NCBI GenBank assembly: GCA_031553915.1
Contig: JAVBKT010000006.1
Coordinates: 1-45,725, forward strand
Direction: 5' to 3'
DNA from: HGM13862 sp031553915
Lineage (GTDB): Bacteria > Bacillota > Dehalobacteriia > UBA4068
DNA: 45,725 nucleotides
Part shown: positions 8,911 to 17,264 of the stretch, in pieces
Layout: the number at the start of each line of letters is the position of its first letter
Position numbering within the stretch: position 1 is the stretch's first letter
Notes under the pieces: model-generated
Seen by the model: only the letters and a program-made list of their open reading frames with translations
Databases searched by the model: none
Told to the model about the DNA's origin: nothing
Program-made: the position numbers and the translations under genes

Positions 8911-8934
8911 TATATTGAAAGGAGTCTACTAATA

Positions 8935-9261
8935 ATGAAAAAAGCAAAAATGTTTAAACTGTTTTTGGTATTGACTGTTGTCTTGGCTATGCTGATCGCC
9001 TCTGCTGCTATGGCTTCTGCCGCAACCTATGGCCTGCTCACCTTTGCCGAAGAAAACACTGATGCCACTGTTCCGGAGCCTGTTGTTGACGAAAACGCTA
9101 CCGATGAGAATGCTGCTGTGGATGAAAATGCTGTAGTGGAAGAAGAAGCTGTCGAAGAGGATGTCATCCCTGAGCCAGCGCCTGTACCCGGCGCTTTCAA
9201 AATCATGTCATATATGTGGCCTAGCATTAATTTAGACATCAAAATTATAGAGCCCTTCTAA
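8935..9261 (+). CDS. Small secreted acidic protein, first of a tandem pair
   Basis: 108 residues from the ATG at 8935, with AAAGGAG ten bases upstream. Residues 1-30 form a classic signal peptide (MKKAKMFKLF, a hydrophobic core, then SAAMASA). Then follow a short conserved TYGLLTFAEENTDAT segment, about 45 residues very rich in Glu, Asp, Val and Ala with repeated DENA units, and a C-terminus containing GAFKIMSYMWP. I recognise no family. It pairs with the downstream gene, which has the same length and nearly identical ends. It has its own promoter and terminator. It may be a secreted or envelope acidic protein or a precursor of a processed peptide; no function is assigned. Confidence 0.7.
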   Translation: MKKAKMFKLFLVLTVVLAMLIASAAMASAATYGLLTFAEENTDATVPEPVVDENATDENAAVDENAVVEEEAVEEDVIPEPAPVPGAFKIMSYMWPSINLDIKIIEPF

Positions 9262-9278
9262 TCACCAGCAAGAAAGCT

Positions 9279-9308
9279 AACCCCCCAAACTTATTGAGGG
9301 GGTTTTTA
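9279..9308 (+). terminator. Terminator after the first acidic protein gene
   Basis: A C-run pairs with GGGGG across an A/T-rich loop and is followed by T5. The stem has two internal mismatches compared with the downstream copy at 9740-9770. Confidence 0.7.
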
Positions 9309-9317
9309 ATATATCTC

Positions 9318-9346
9318 TTGCGCTTACAGTCTGATTATGCTAAAAT
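9318..9346 (+). promoter_or_regulatory. Promoter of the second small secreted acidic protein gene
   Basis: TTGCGC (9318-9323), a 17-base spacer and TAAAAT (9341-9346). It lies just after the previous terminator, so the paralogues appear to be separately transcribed. Confidence 0.6.
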
Positions 9347-9394
9347 ATGACATGTAGGTTTTATTATTATTATTTTAGAAAGGAATCAATAATG

Positions 9395-9721
9395 ATGAAA
9401 AAAGCAAAAATGTTTAAACTGTTTTTGGTACTCACTGTTGTCTTGGCTATGCTGATCGCCTCTGCTGCTATGGCTTCTGCCGCAACCTATGGCGTTCTCA
9501 CCTTTGCCGAAGAAAACACTGAGGCCACTGTTCCGGAGCCTGTTGTCGACGAAGATGCTACTGTTGACGCTGACGCTGATGTTGATGCTGACGCTGATGT
9601 TGATGCTGACGCAGCAGCTGAAGAAGAAGCTGCCGAAGAAGAAGTGCCTGAACCACCGGCACCTGTTGTCGGCGCTTTCAAGATTATGGCTTATATGTGG
9701 CCACTTATTCTTCCCAACTAG
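9395..9721 (+). CDS. Small secreted acidic protein, second of a tandem pair
   Basis: 108 residues from the ATG at 9395, chosen to match the paralogue; an adjacent ATG at 9392 is equally open. The signal peptide is residue-for-residue the same over the first 30 positions. The centre differs: DADADV units (Asp-Ala-Asp-Val repeats), then Glu-rich AAEEEAAEEE, then GAFKIMAYMWP near the C-terminus. The DNA identity of the 5' halves shows a recent duplication, while the acidic centres have diverged by repeat turnover. It has its own promoter and a perfect terminator. No recognisable domain; function unknown. Confidence 0.7.
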   Translation: MKKAKMFKLFLVLTVVLAMLIASAAMASAATYGVLTFAEENTEATVPEPVVDEDATVDADADVDADADVDADAAAEEEAAEEEVPEPPAPVVGAFKIMAYMWPLILPN

Positions 9722-9739
9722 TAATCACCAGCAATACCT

Positions 9740-9770
9740 AACCCCCTCAAATTATTGAGGGGGTTTTATT
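9740..9770 (+). terminator. Terminator after the second acidic protein gene
   Basis: A perfect 9-bp stem CCCCCTCAA/TTGAGGGGG with a short loop and a T-rich tail. It also faces the convergent glmM gene ending at 9789. Confidence 0.8.
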
Positions 9771-9788
9771 ATACCTTGTGCTTATACT

Positions 9789-11135
9789 TTAGCTATTCAT
9801 TTTTTGGCTGATCAATTGCGCCAGCTCTTCGACAATAGAGCGTATCACTGTCACATCCTCGCCCTCTGCCATCACGCGTACCTTTGGCTCAGTGCCTGAG
9901 GGGCGGATCAAAATTCTGCCCTGACCATTTAATTTTTGTTCCGCAGCGGCAATCTTGGCTTGGATTTCCGCATCATCAGCCCAGCCCTTTTTATCCTTCA
10001 CCTGCGGGCTCAAGTGATATTGCGGCATTTTGCGCATGGCTTGCGCCAGCTGCGACAAGGGCTGCTTTTTGCCGCACATCACTTGCAGCAGCCGCAGAGC
10101 TGCCGCCGGGCCGTCGCCGGTGCTGTTATAATCGCTGAGAATAACATGCCCGCTTTGCTCGCCGCCAATATTGGCTCCTGAACTCAGCATCCGCTCCAAG
10201 ACATAGCGGTCGCCAACCTTTGTCTCCACTACATTGACGCCCAAAGCCTCCATCGCCAGGCGCAAACCCATATTGCTCATCTGCGTGATAACCACCTCAT
10301 TAACGCTGAGGTCGCCTTTTTCATGCATATCGGTAGCAATAATCGCCACAATCTGGTCTCCGTCAACCTCCTCGCCATGCTCATCAACAGCCAGCAAACG
10401 GTCAGCGTCACCGTCAAAAGCCAGGCCCAGATCAGCCTTTTCCGCTGTGACTTTGGCACGCAGTTTATCCAGAGCTGTGCTGCCGCAGCCGCAATTGATA
10501 TTGCAGCCATCCGGCTCATTACCAATGCTGATTACTTCGGCGCCGAGGGAGGTAAGCAAGGGCTCCGCCACCACCGAGGCTGCGCCATGGGCATTGTCAA
10601 CAACAATTTTTAGCCCGGTCAAATTCGGAGACAGCTTGGCTTTGATCTGGTCTATATATGTTTGTACCGCGTTTTCATATCGGCTAATCCGCCCCAGCTT
10701 TTCTTCGTCAGCATATTCCAGCTCTGTTTCGCTGTCAAGCAGCTGTTCAATGCGTTCTTCCATCTGGTCGGATAGTTTATAGCCCAAGTTATCAAAAAAC
10801 TTGATGCCATTATCATAATAGGGATTATGCGATGCGGAAATGACCACCGCAGCATCCGCTTGCAACACCCGGGTCAAAACCGCCACCCCGGGCGTCGGCA
10901 ATACCCCCAGCAAAACCACATCACAGCCGCCAGCCGCCAGGCTGGAGGAAAGAGCTGCCTCAATAAAATCACCGGAGATGCGGGTGTCTTTACCAATCAA
11001 AACCAGTGGTTTGCGCTGGTTAATTTTTTCTTTGAGCAGTTGCGCTACAGCAAGACCTAATTTAAACACAAAATGCGGCGGGAACTGCACGGAGGCCCGC
11101 CCCCTAATGCCGTCTGTGCCAAAATATTTGCCCAT
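9789..11135 (-). CDS. glmM: Phosphoglucosamine mutase
   Basis: 448 residues starting MGKYFGTDGIRG, the invariant GlmM N-terminus; an AGGAGG site 7 bases upstream fixes the ATG at 11135 rather than the longer open frame. It converts glucosamine-6-phosphate to glucosamine-1-phosphate for UDP-GlcNAc synthesis. Visible: the phosphoserine loop ISASHNPYYDNG near residue 100, the metal loop DGDADR near 240, the sugar loop GEQSGH near 325 and the phosphate loop RPSGTEPKVRV near 420. It is last in cdaA-cdaR-glmM, an order conserved across Firmicutes, where CdaA activity is known to be modulated by GlmM and CdaR. Confidence 0.98.
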   Translation of the reverse strand: MGKYFGTDGIRGRASVQFPPHFVFKLGLAVAQLLKEKINQRKPLVLIGKDTRISGDFIEAALSSSLAAGGCDVVLLGVLPTPGVAVLTRVLQADAAVVISASHNPYYDNGIKFFDNLGYKLSDQMEERIEQLLDSETELEYADEEKLGRISRYENAVQTYIDQIKAKLSPNLTGLKIVVDNAHGAASVVAEPLLTSLGAEVISIGNEPDGCNINCGCGSTALDKLRAKVTAEKADLGLAFDGDADRLLAVDEHGEEVDGDQIVAIIATDMHEKGDLSVNEVVITQMSNMGLRLAMEALGVNVVETKVGDRYVLERMLSSGANIGGEQSGHVILSDYNSTGDGPAAALRLLQVMCGKKQPLSQLAQAMRKMPQYHLSPQVKDKKGWADDAEIQAKIAAAEQKLNGQGRILIRPSGTEPKVRVMAEGEDVTVIRSIVEELAQLISQKMNS

Positions 11136-11169
11136 TCTTTTCCTCCTAAACGTGCCTTTACTATAAAGT

Positions 11170-12540
11170 CTATTCTTCTGCCTCATCAACAGTGACAGTA
11201 ATGTTTGCCGGACTGATCGATACTAAGGTGATATTTGCCGGCAAGGTAGCGCCTAAGGGCAGCTGGTATACGCCTGCCGCAGTGATACCGCTAAAATTAA
11301 TATAGGGCACAATGTCATTGTCAGTTAAAGCATCAATATTCGTCTGCGGTCCGGACACCTCTACCGTAATTGTCGGGCTGGGCAAGTTGCAGCTCAAATA
11401 GGCCGGCAGGTTCTGAGGGAAAATAGCGTTAAGCTCAAAAGTCTGGCTGGCTACGGCCTCAATTTGCACCACCACAGTCACTGTACTTTGCGAGATTTCA
11501 ATATCATTGCTATGCACAATATTAACGGTCTGGGTATAATTGCTAGTCAACCCGGTGATATTCAAGGGCTCTGTTTCCAGATAATAGATGCTGTTTAAGG
11601 CCTGCAAATCGCCAAAGGCAATAACTGTAGCAGGTTCCACAATAACCTGACTGACCTGGTAGCCCTCTGCCGGAACGCCAACCAAAGAGGCATTTACTGC
11701 GATGCTTTTAGAGGGCCGGTCCGTTACTACGGGAATAACTACATTCACCACAGCCGGAGAGACGATAAAGTGGTCGGTAACATCATTACCGCTAAAATCA
11801 ACCACTCTCACCTGAAGGTTTTGATTATAGTTGGCAGTCAAACCGCTAACCTCAGCCGCCACAAAAACACTAGCCACATTATCCAGATATTTCTCCGCGC
11901 CATAAAGGGTTATCTGCGAAGGAGAGGCTACCGGATCCAGCGCCTTATAGTTTTCCGCTACCGTGACATTATTGCGCACGGATAAATCAAAGACAGCGCT
12001 CGCCACCGCTTCCAGTTCCACCGGAATGCTGGATGGGTTGAGCGACACCACCTGGACATTCTCCGGCAGCTCCGCTACTTTAACCTCAATATTGGCGCTG
12101 CCTGCCAGCACCCCCTGCAAATCAATATAAACCACAATATCCGATGCACTCAAATTGCCAAGATCGGTATTACTGCCCTGAACCCGCACTTGCACCTGAT
12201 TGATCGTCTCCAGCATCGCCAGCTCCGCGTCCAGATTTCTCACTTGCAGCGGTACATTAAACACTTTTTCCATAGCCGGGTTTTGGGTGCTGATGACAAA
12301 AACCCAGATCATCAGGGCAATCAAAACCGCGCTGATTTTGTAGCCAACATAGCCCGGGGCCTGCCAAATTCCCAGCTTCCAAAAGCTTTTTTTGCTCTTT
12401 GGAGGTGGTTCCTTGCTGGCTGACAGCAGCGGCTGCGCTTCCGATTCAAAGATAATATTATCTGTTTCAGCTATATTTTCATTATTGTTTGGCTCAGAAT
12501 TGCTTGGCTCAAAATTATTATCGTTTTTATTTTCACTCAC
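11170..12540 (-). CDS. cdaR: YbbR-domain membrane protein, CdaA regulator
   Basis: 456 residues. A cytoplasmic N-terminus very rich in Asn and Glu (about residues 1-50) is followed by one membrane helix near 70-88 and then an extracytoplasmic part made of about four YbbR repeats. In Firmicutes CdaR sits beside the diadenylate cyclase CdaA and modulates it. The start overlaps the cdaA stop by 8 bases, and the ribosome site (GGAAGGGGG) lies in the end of cdaA, so the two are translationally coupled. The acidic N-terminal extension looks longer than in B. subtilis CdaR. Assignment rests on domain pattern and context. Confidence 0.92.
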   Translation of the reverse strand: MSENKNDNNFEPSNSEPNNNENIAETDNIIFESEAQPLLSASKEPPPKSKKSFWKLGIWQAPGYVGYKISAVLIALMIWVFVISTQNPAMEKVFNVPLQVRNLDAELAMLETINQVQVRVQGSNTDLGNLSASDIVVYIDLQGVLAGSANIEVKVAELPENVQVVSLNPSSIPVELEAVASAVFDLSVRNNVTVAENYKALDPVASPSQITLYGAEKYLDNVASVFVAAEVSGLTANYNQNLQVRVVDFSGNDVTDHFIVSPAVVNVVIPVVTDRPSKSIAVNASLVGVPAEGYQVSQVIVEPATVIAFGDLQALNSIYYLETEPLNITGLTSNYTQTVNIVHSNDIEISQSTVTVVVQIEAVASQTFELNAIFPQNLPAYLSCNLPSPTITVEVSGPQTNIDALTDNDIVPYINFSGITAAGVYQLPLGATLPANITLVSISPANITVTVDEAEE

Positions 12541-13366
12541 TGGCTTTGCCCCCTTCCTCTTTTTTACGGAGAATGCTATTATTGGAGGACAATTCTGTTG
12601 ACAGCAATTCCCGCAGCTGTTTTTCTTCCAGATGGCGGATTAACTTGCCGCCGTTGGCAATCGAAATATGCCCGGTTTCCTCTGAAACAGCTAAAGCTAA
12701 GGCATCAGACACCTCAGAAATACCAATAGCTGCCCGGTGTCTGGTCCCCAGAGAAAGGCTGATATAGGGATTATCCGAAAGCGGCAAAAAGCAAGCGGCG
12801 GAAATCACCCTATCGCCGCGGATAATCGCCGCGCCGTCATGCAGGGGGGTATTAGGCACAAAGATGTTGACCAGCAGTTCCTGCGTCACATTGGCATCAA
12901 CATTAATACCAGTATCCACATAATCCTGCAGGCCGGTACTGCGCTCGATAATAATCAACGCCCCGGTTCTGGTCTTGGCGCAGGCCACAGCAGCGCTGAC
13001 AATCTCATCAATCACATGCGCCACATCCAAATTGGTAAAATTGTTTTTGGAAATAGCGCGGCCGAAAATATTGCCGCGGCCGATTGTCTCCAGGGCCCGG
13101 CGCAGCTCCGGCTGAAAAATTACCGCCAAAGCAACAAAGATCACACCCCAAAACTCGGTCAACAGCCAATCCATAGCGTGTAGCCCTAGCTGGCGGCTGA
13201 GAAAAGCCACCACAAAAAGCACAGCCAAGCCTTTAATCAGCTGCACCGCTCTGGTGCCGCGAATCAAAAGCAGCAGCTGATAGATAATAAAGGACAGCAC
13301 GCAAACATCAATCACTGCCGCTATATAGTTCCATACCGACCAGTCAGCCATTGCCGAAAAGAGCAC
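12533..13366 (-). CDS. cdaA: Membrane diadenylate cyclase CdaA (DisA_N domain)
   Basis: 277 residues, close to the 273 of B. subtilis CdaA. It makes cyclic di-AMP from two ATP; c-di-AMP controls potassium and osmolyte transport and wall homeostasis. Three N-terminal membrane helices (about 12-85) precede the DisA_N catalytic domain. Both catalytic motifs are intact: PLHDGAAII (DGA) near residue 175 and GTRHRAAIG (RHR) near 208. It starts with GTG at 13364-13366, with TTGGAG about 8 bases upstream. It heads the cdaA-cdaR-glmM operon. Confidence 0.97.
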   Translation of the reverse strand: MLFSAMADWSVWNYIAAVIDVCVLSFIIYQLLLLIRGTRAVQLIKGLAVLFVVAFLSRQLGLHAMDWLLTEFWGVIFVALAVIFQPELRRALETIGRGNIFGRAISKNNFTNLDVAHVIDEIVSAAVACAKTRTGALIIIERSTGLQDYVDTGINVDANVTQELLVNIFVPNTPLHDGAAIIRGDRVISAACFLPLSDNPYISLSLGTRHRAAIGISEVSDALALAVSEETGHISIANGGKLIRHLEEKQLRELLSTELSSNNSILRKKEEGGKASE

Positions 13367-13453
13367 TTGTTTTCTCCAATCTTTATTTTTTAATATCCGG
13401 GCTAGCTATTTGGACATAAGATATTTTTTGTCTGTTTTTAGCGTAATTATTCC

Positions 13454-13483
13454 AATATAATATTTTATTTCTATTCGCTTTAA
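13454..13483 (-). promoter_or_regulatory. Possible promoter for cdaA-cdaR-glmM
   Basis: On the minus strand TTAAAG (13478-13483), an 18-base spacer and TATATT (13454-13459). The -35 match is poor, and the AT-rich surroundings make chance likely. Confidence 0.35.
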
Positions 13484-13490
13484 TCAGCAT

Positions 13491-13538
13491 AAAACCCTTC
13501 CCATTTTGCAGATAAGCAGCTAATTAAAAGGGTTTTTT
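13491..13538 (+). other. Terminator-like hairpin in the divergent cdaA/DUF881 gap
   Basis: Arms AAAACCCTT (13491-13499) and AAGGGTTTT (13528-13536) enclose a 28-base loop and are followed by more T. No plus-strand gene ends upstream, so it could be a leader attenuator for the DUF881 operon or an insulator between divergent promoters. A TATAAT follows at 13549. The rest of the gap (13367-13604) shows nothing clear. Confidence 0.35.
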
Positions 13539-13604
13539 GTCAATCATGTATAATATATCTGAGTAACAAAAAATACAATAACCTGCTTTGTGTGGACTAA
13601 GCTT

Positions 13605-14378
13605 ATGGCAAAATACAAAAATCAAAAGAATATAATTTTCCTCACCCTCATCTCTTTATTATTAGGCCTAATGGTAATGATTAGCATTAATACTCAACAG
13701 GCCTCTGAGGTTCAATCAGAAAACAATAATCAAGAGCTGGCTGACTACATCGAAGAGATGGAGGCAGAAAACGCTCTGCTCGAAACCCTGCTGCAGACGA
13801 CAAGGCAGCAGCTGGAAAATTTGGAAGGCTCTGAGGAAGAGGATCAAACATATATCACCCAGCTCAACGCTGCTCTCAACAGTCTTACTATCAATGCGCA
13901 GATGACCGCTTTGGAAGGCCCCGGCCTAGTGATCACCTTGAATGATAATAAGACTGATGCTGAATATGCAAAAAAAAATAATCCTGCCACCTATCGTCCT
14001 GAGCAATATATTATTCATGACAAGGATATTCTCTACATCATCCGCTCGCTGGCCGGCAATACCGAGGCCTGCACGATTAACGGCATCCGTCTCGCTGATA
14101 CTACCAGCATTCGTTGTGTCGGCACTACTATTTTAGTCGATTCCAACCGTTTGGCTGCTCCCTATGAAATTAAGCTGCTGGGAGACCCGGACAAATTAGA
14201 GGATGCTCTGCTCCATTGCGCTACCTATAATAATCTTAAATATTATAAAATGCCGGTGGAATATACAAAAGAAGAGTCAATCTCTGTCGCTGCTTATGCT
14301 AAAGGCTATTCAACCCTGTTCACCATGCTTGAAGAGGATGCCAATCCTGCTGATGACAATGCCGCGGCAGATCAATAG
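13605..14378 (+). CDS. DUF881 family protein (YlxW/YlxX type)
   Basis: 257 residues from the ATG at 13605; a GTG at 13590 is also open, and neither has a strong ribosome site. One N-terminal membrane segment (about 8-27) is followed by a coiled coil of about 45 residues rich in Glu, Leu and Gln, then a DUF881 domain with LEGPGLVITLNDN and the conserved end of a family strand, KLLGDPDKLEDAL. DUF881 proteins cluster with sbp and division or wall genes in Firmicutes; their activity is unknown. It heads a DUF881-sbp-DUF881 run, a typical ylxW-sbp-ylxX style arrangement. Confidence 0.82.
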   Translation: MAKYKNQKNIIFLTLISLLLGLMVMISINTQQASEVQSENNNQELADYIEEMEAENALLETLLQTTRQQLENLEGSEEEDQTYITQLNAALNSLTINAQMTALEGPGLVITLNDNKTDAEYAKKNNPATYRPEQYIIHDKDILYIIRSLAGNTEACTINGIRLADTTSIRCVGTTILVDSNRLAAPYEIKLLGDPDKLEDALLHCATYNNLKYYKMPVEYTKEESISVAAYAKGYSTLFTMLEEDANPADDNAAADQ

Positions 14379-14405
14379 TTAAATTTTTTCTAAGGAGATC
14401 TTATC

Positions 14406-14774
14406 ATGTGGTTACCGCTTCTCGGTCTTATTGTCGGGCTTTTGCTTGGTTCTATTTTCACCTTCAGCATACCCATCGTCTACGCTAATTATTTAGCCGT
14501 GGCTGTCTTGGCTGGCCTGGATTCTTTGCTGGGCGGCTGGCGGTCCATTCTCGAGCGCAATTTTGATAGCGCCGTGCTGGTTTCCGGCTTCTTTGTTAAT
14601 ACTATTATCGCCGCTGCCTTAGCTGCTCTGGGCGATGTGATTGGCGTTGATCTCTATCTGGCCGCGGTGGTCGCTTTCGGTATTCGTATTTTCAGCAATA
14701 TCGGTAGTATCCGCCATAATCTGATCAAGCTGCGCCGCAGCAAGAAAGCCCCGCAAAATACCGGCACAGAATAA
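14406..14774 (+). CDS. sbp: Small basic protein (Sbp, DUF1290)
   Basis: 122 residues with about four hydrophobic segments and a basic C-terminus. It begins MWLPLLGLIVGLLLGSIF and contains VPIVYANYLAVAVLAGLDSLLGG-type sequence, both characteristic of DUF1290/Sbp. In B. subtilis sbp lies between ylxX and ftsA; its role is unknown. AAGGAG lies 8 bases before the ATG. The position between two DUF881 genes is the conserved arrangement, suggesting a membrane complex (inference). Confidence 0.87.
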   Translation: MWLPLLGLIVGLLLGSIFTFSIPIVYANYLAVAVLAGLDSLLGGWRSILERNFDSAVLVSGFFVNTIIAAALAALGDVIGVDLYLAAVVAFGIRIFSNIGSIRHNLIKLRRSKKAPQNTGTE

Positions 14775-14785
14775 AGAGGATAGCT

Positions 14786-15556
14786 ATGCGCACCAAAAGA
14801 AATACTAAATCTAATATCTGGATCATTACCCTCACCGTTGTCTTTTTCTGCTTCGGTATCTTGTTAATGGCGCAATACTATACTCATCGGGAAGAAACAG
14901 GTTCTTTGATCAATGAGAGCCCCGCTTCTTTGGCGATGATTGTTAAGGCGGTTAATGATAATAAAGAGGCCCTCACCACTGAACTGGAAACTTTGCAGGC
15001 TCAGCTGGATAAGACCAAGGATATGATCGACAGCGGCATCAGCCTTTCGGCATCCATCAAAAGCCGCATTACTAATCTGCAAATAGCCACCGGCGATAAG
15101 GCTGTTATTGGCACCGGCATCACCATCACCATCACCGGTGAATCCAACCTGCAATATATTGATATTATTGACCTGATCAATGAGCTTTTTGTCTCCGGCG
15201 CAGAAGCTGTTGCGATCAATGATATCCGTTTTACCATGCACACGCATATTTCCGACCGGGAAATTATCACCACCGCTATTGATAAAGACGGCAAATCATA
15301 TCAGCGGCAGGGCTTTGTACCGGTAGTCGATGGCAAGGATGTGCTATACCCTATTATCATCAAAGCGATCGGCGACCCGCGCACTTTAGAAACCGGTCTC
15401 ACTTATCCCGGCGGTATTGTCGAAAGCTTGGAAGCGCTGTATATGATTTATCCGGTGATTAAACAAGTAGATAGCATCGTTATTCCGGCTGCCGAGCCTT
15501 TTGCTTATCGTTCCTCAGCTGTTCCGGAAGCAACAATCCCAACAAATAATAATTAG
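14786..15556 (+). CDS. DUF881 family protein, second copy
   Basis: 256 residues. An N-terminal membrane segment (about 11-29) is followed by a predicted coiled coil near 48-80, then a DUF881 core with GTGITITITGESN and AVAINDIRFTMHT, ending in the family motif IKAIGDPRTLETGL. It lies 12 bases after sbp with an AGAGGA site, and 8 bases before the M16 peptidase start, so it belongs to the same operon. It is diverged from the copy at 13605, so the duplication is old, as in other Firmicutes. Biochemical role unknown. Confidence 0.83.
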   Translation: MRTKRNTKSNIWIITLTVVFFCFGILLMAQYYTHREETGSLINESPASLAMIVKAVNDNKEALTTELETLQAQLDKTKDMIDSGISLSASIKSRITNLQIATGDKAVIGTGITITITGESNLQYIDIIDLINELFVSGAEAVAINDIRFTMHTHISDREIITTAIDKDGKSYQRQGFVPVVDGKDVLYPIIIKAIGDPRTLETGLTYPGGIVESLEALYMIYPVIKQVDSIVIPAAEPFAYRSSAVPEATIPTNNN

Positions 15557-15564
15557 AGGTGACT

Positions 15565-16815
15565 ATGCCAACAAATTATACTTTATCTTCCGGCCTACGG
15601 CTGGTGATTGAGCACATGCCCCATCTGCGCTCCGTGGCTTGCGGACTATGGGTCAATTGCGGTTCTGTTTATGAGGATGCCACAAATAGCGGCGTCTCTC
15701 ATTTTTTAGAGCATATGTTGTTCAAAGGCACGCAGAGGCGCTCTGCTCTGGCTATTGCCAGCGAAATGGAAGCTGTGGGCGGGGTCTTAAACGCCTTTAC
15801 CGGCAAAGAGCATACCTGCTATTACGCACGCTCCCTTGATGAGCATTTTGCCCTAGGCCTTGATCTTTTGGCTGATATGTACCAAAATTCTCTGCTTAAC
15901 GAGGAGGATTTTGCCAAAGAGAAAAACGTTATTCTTGAAGAAATCAACATGTACGAGGACAGCCCTGATGAAGTGGCTATGGACCGTTTTGTCAGTACGA
16001 TTTTTCCGCAGCACCCCTATGGCCCGCCGATAGCCGGCACCATCCAGTCTGTCAGCGATCTGACCCGTGACCAGCTGTGGGAACATTATCAAAAATTTTA
16101 TTGCGCCAATAATACTGTTTTGGCCATTGCCGGCAATATTGCTCCGGAGCAAGCGGCGGAATTGGCGGAGAAAAGCTTTGCCCGGCTGGCCAAGAGCAAA
16201 ACAGCAGCAGCATATACTGCACCGGCTACTGCTCCGGGCATGAGCGCCGTACAAAAGGATATTGAACAAACTCATATTTGTCTCGGTTTTCCTGCTGTGC
16301 CGCTGGATGATCCCGATTATTATACCGCGTCCATTATTGCCAATGCCTTGGGCGGCGGCGCCAGCTCGCGCCTTTTTCAAGAGGTCAGAGAAAAACGGGG
16401 GCTTTCCTACAGCGCTTATTGCTACCTTGAAGCTTATGTTAAAGCCGGCTTTATCATGTCATATGCGGCGACAAACCCGGCCAAAGCTGCTGAACTGGTC
16501 CAGGTTCTTGCTGATGAATTCAGCAAAGTGAAAAATTCCGGCCTGACAAAGGATGAAATCAAGCGCAGCAAAGACCAGATCAAAGGAAGCCTATTGCTGG
16601 GTCTGGAAAGCACTGCCAATGTGATGAGCAAAATTGGCCGCTCGCAGCTGGCGCTAAACCGCGACTATAACGCGGAAGAGGTTGCGGCAAAGCTGATGGC
16701 AGTCCGTGATGAGGATATTGCCCGGGTAATTGCCCGGATGATTGTACCGGAAAACCTGGTGTTCACTCAGGTCGGGCCCAAGCCGATCGCTGTTAATTAC
16801 AAGGAGCTTATATGA
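15565..16815 (+). CDS. M16 family zinc peptidase (YmxG/MlpA-like)
   Basis: 416 residues from the ATG at 15565; a GTG at 15559 is inside the ribosome site. M16 peptidases degrade or process peptides with an inverted HxxEH zinc site. The N-terminal domain carries HFLEHMLFKGT near residue 50 with the third ligand Glu about 75 residues later (EEINMYEDSPDEVAMD), and the C-terminal domain has GGGASSRLFQEVREKRGLSY near 265. Length and motifs suit a complete active member, like B. subtilis YmxG beside dut. It overlaps the dut start by 4 bases. The natural substrate is unknown. Confidence 0.93.
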   Translation: MPTNYTLSSGLRLVIEHMPHLRSVACGLWVNCGSVYEDATNSGVSHFLEHMLFKGTQRRSALAIASEMEAVGGVLNAFTGKEHTCYYARSLDEHFALGLDLLADMYQNSLLNEEDFAKEKNVILEEINMYEDSPDEVAMDRFVSTIFPQHPYGPPIAGTIQSVSDLTRDQLWEHYQKFYCANNTVLAIAGNIAPEQAAELAEKSFARLAKSKTAAAYTAPATAPGMSAVQKDIEQTHICLGFPAVPLDDPDYYTASIIANALGGGASSRLFQEVREKRGLSYSAYCYLEAYVKAGFIMSYAATNPAKAAELVQVLADEFSKVKNSGLTKDEIKRSKDQIKGSLLLGLESTANVMSKIGRSQLALNRDYNAEEVAAKLMAVRDEDIARVIARMIVPENLVFTQVGPKPIAVNYKELI

Positions 16816-17264
16816 AAGAAAGTGTGATTATAAAAATTAACCCCCTGCCCCATCATCAAGGCCTGCCGCTGCCTGCTTATCAAAGCGCTGAGGCCGCCGG
16901 CATGGATTTGGCCGCAGCCATTACCGATGAGATGATTTTGCAGCCGCAACAGCGCGCTTTGATTGCCACAGGGATTGCCCTTGAGCTGCCGGCTGGCTTT
17001 GAGGCGCAGATTCGTCCCCGCAGCGGCATGGCAATTAATAGCGGCGTCACCGTACTGAACACGCCCGGCACCATTGACAGTGACTATCGCGGAGAAATCA
17101 AGGTTATTCTGATCAATCTCGGCAATGAACCCTTTGTCATCAGCCGCGGCATGAGAATTGCGCAAATGGTTATTGCCCCTGTGTTGCAAGCGCAAATAAC
17201 AGTTTGTGGCGATTTGGGCGATAGCGAACGCGGCGACGGCGGTTTTGGCCACAGCGGAAGCTAG
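16812..17264 (+). CDS. dut: Deoxyuridine 5'-triphosphate nucleotidohydrolase (dUTPase)
   Basis: 150 residues, a standard trimeric dUTPase. It hydrolyses dUTP to dUMP and pyrophosphate, keeping uracil out of DNA. All five motifs are visible: AGMDLAA near residue 32, PRSGMAIN near 70, the substrate loop GTIDSDYRGEI near 90, RGMRIAQMVI near 115 and the C-terminal arm RGDGGFGHSG. The ATG overlaps the M16 peptidase stop (ATGA), with AAGGAG just upstream. The TAG stop at 17262-17264 directly abuts repeat copy B, so the transcript would run into that structure. Confidence 0.97.
   Translation: MKESVIIKINPLPHHQGLPLPAYQSAEAAGMDLAAAITDEMILQPQQRALIATGIALELPAGFEAQIRPRSGMAINSGVTVLNTPGTIDSDYRGEIKVILINLGNEPFVISRGMRIAQMVIAPVLQAQITVCGDLGDSERGDGGFGHSGS

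Noticed and set aside
9541..9640. The GAC/GCT-rich repeats in the second acidic gene as a CRISPR or minisatellite
   Set aside because: They are short in-frame codon repeats within a coding gene with signal peptide and terminator, not spaced direct repeats.
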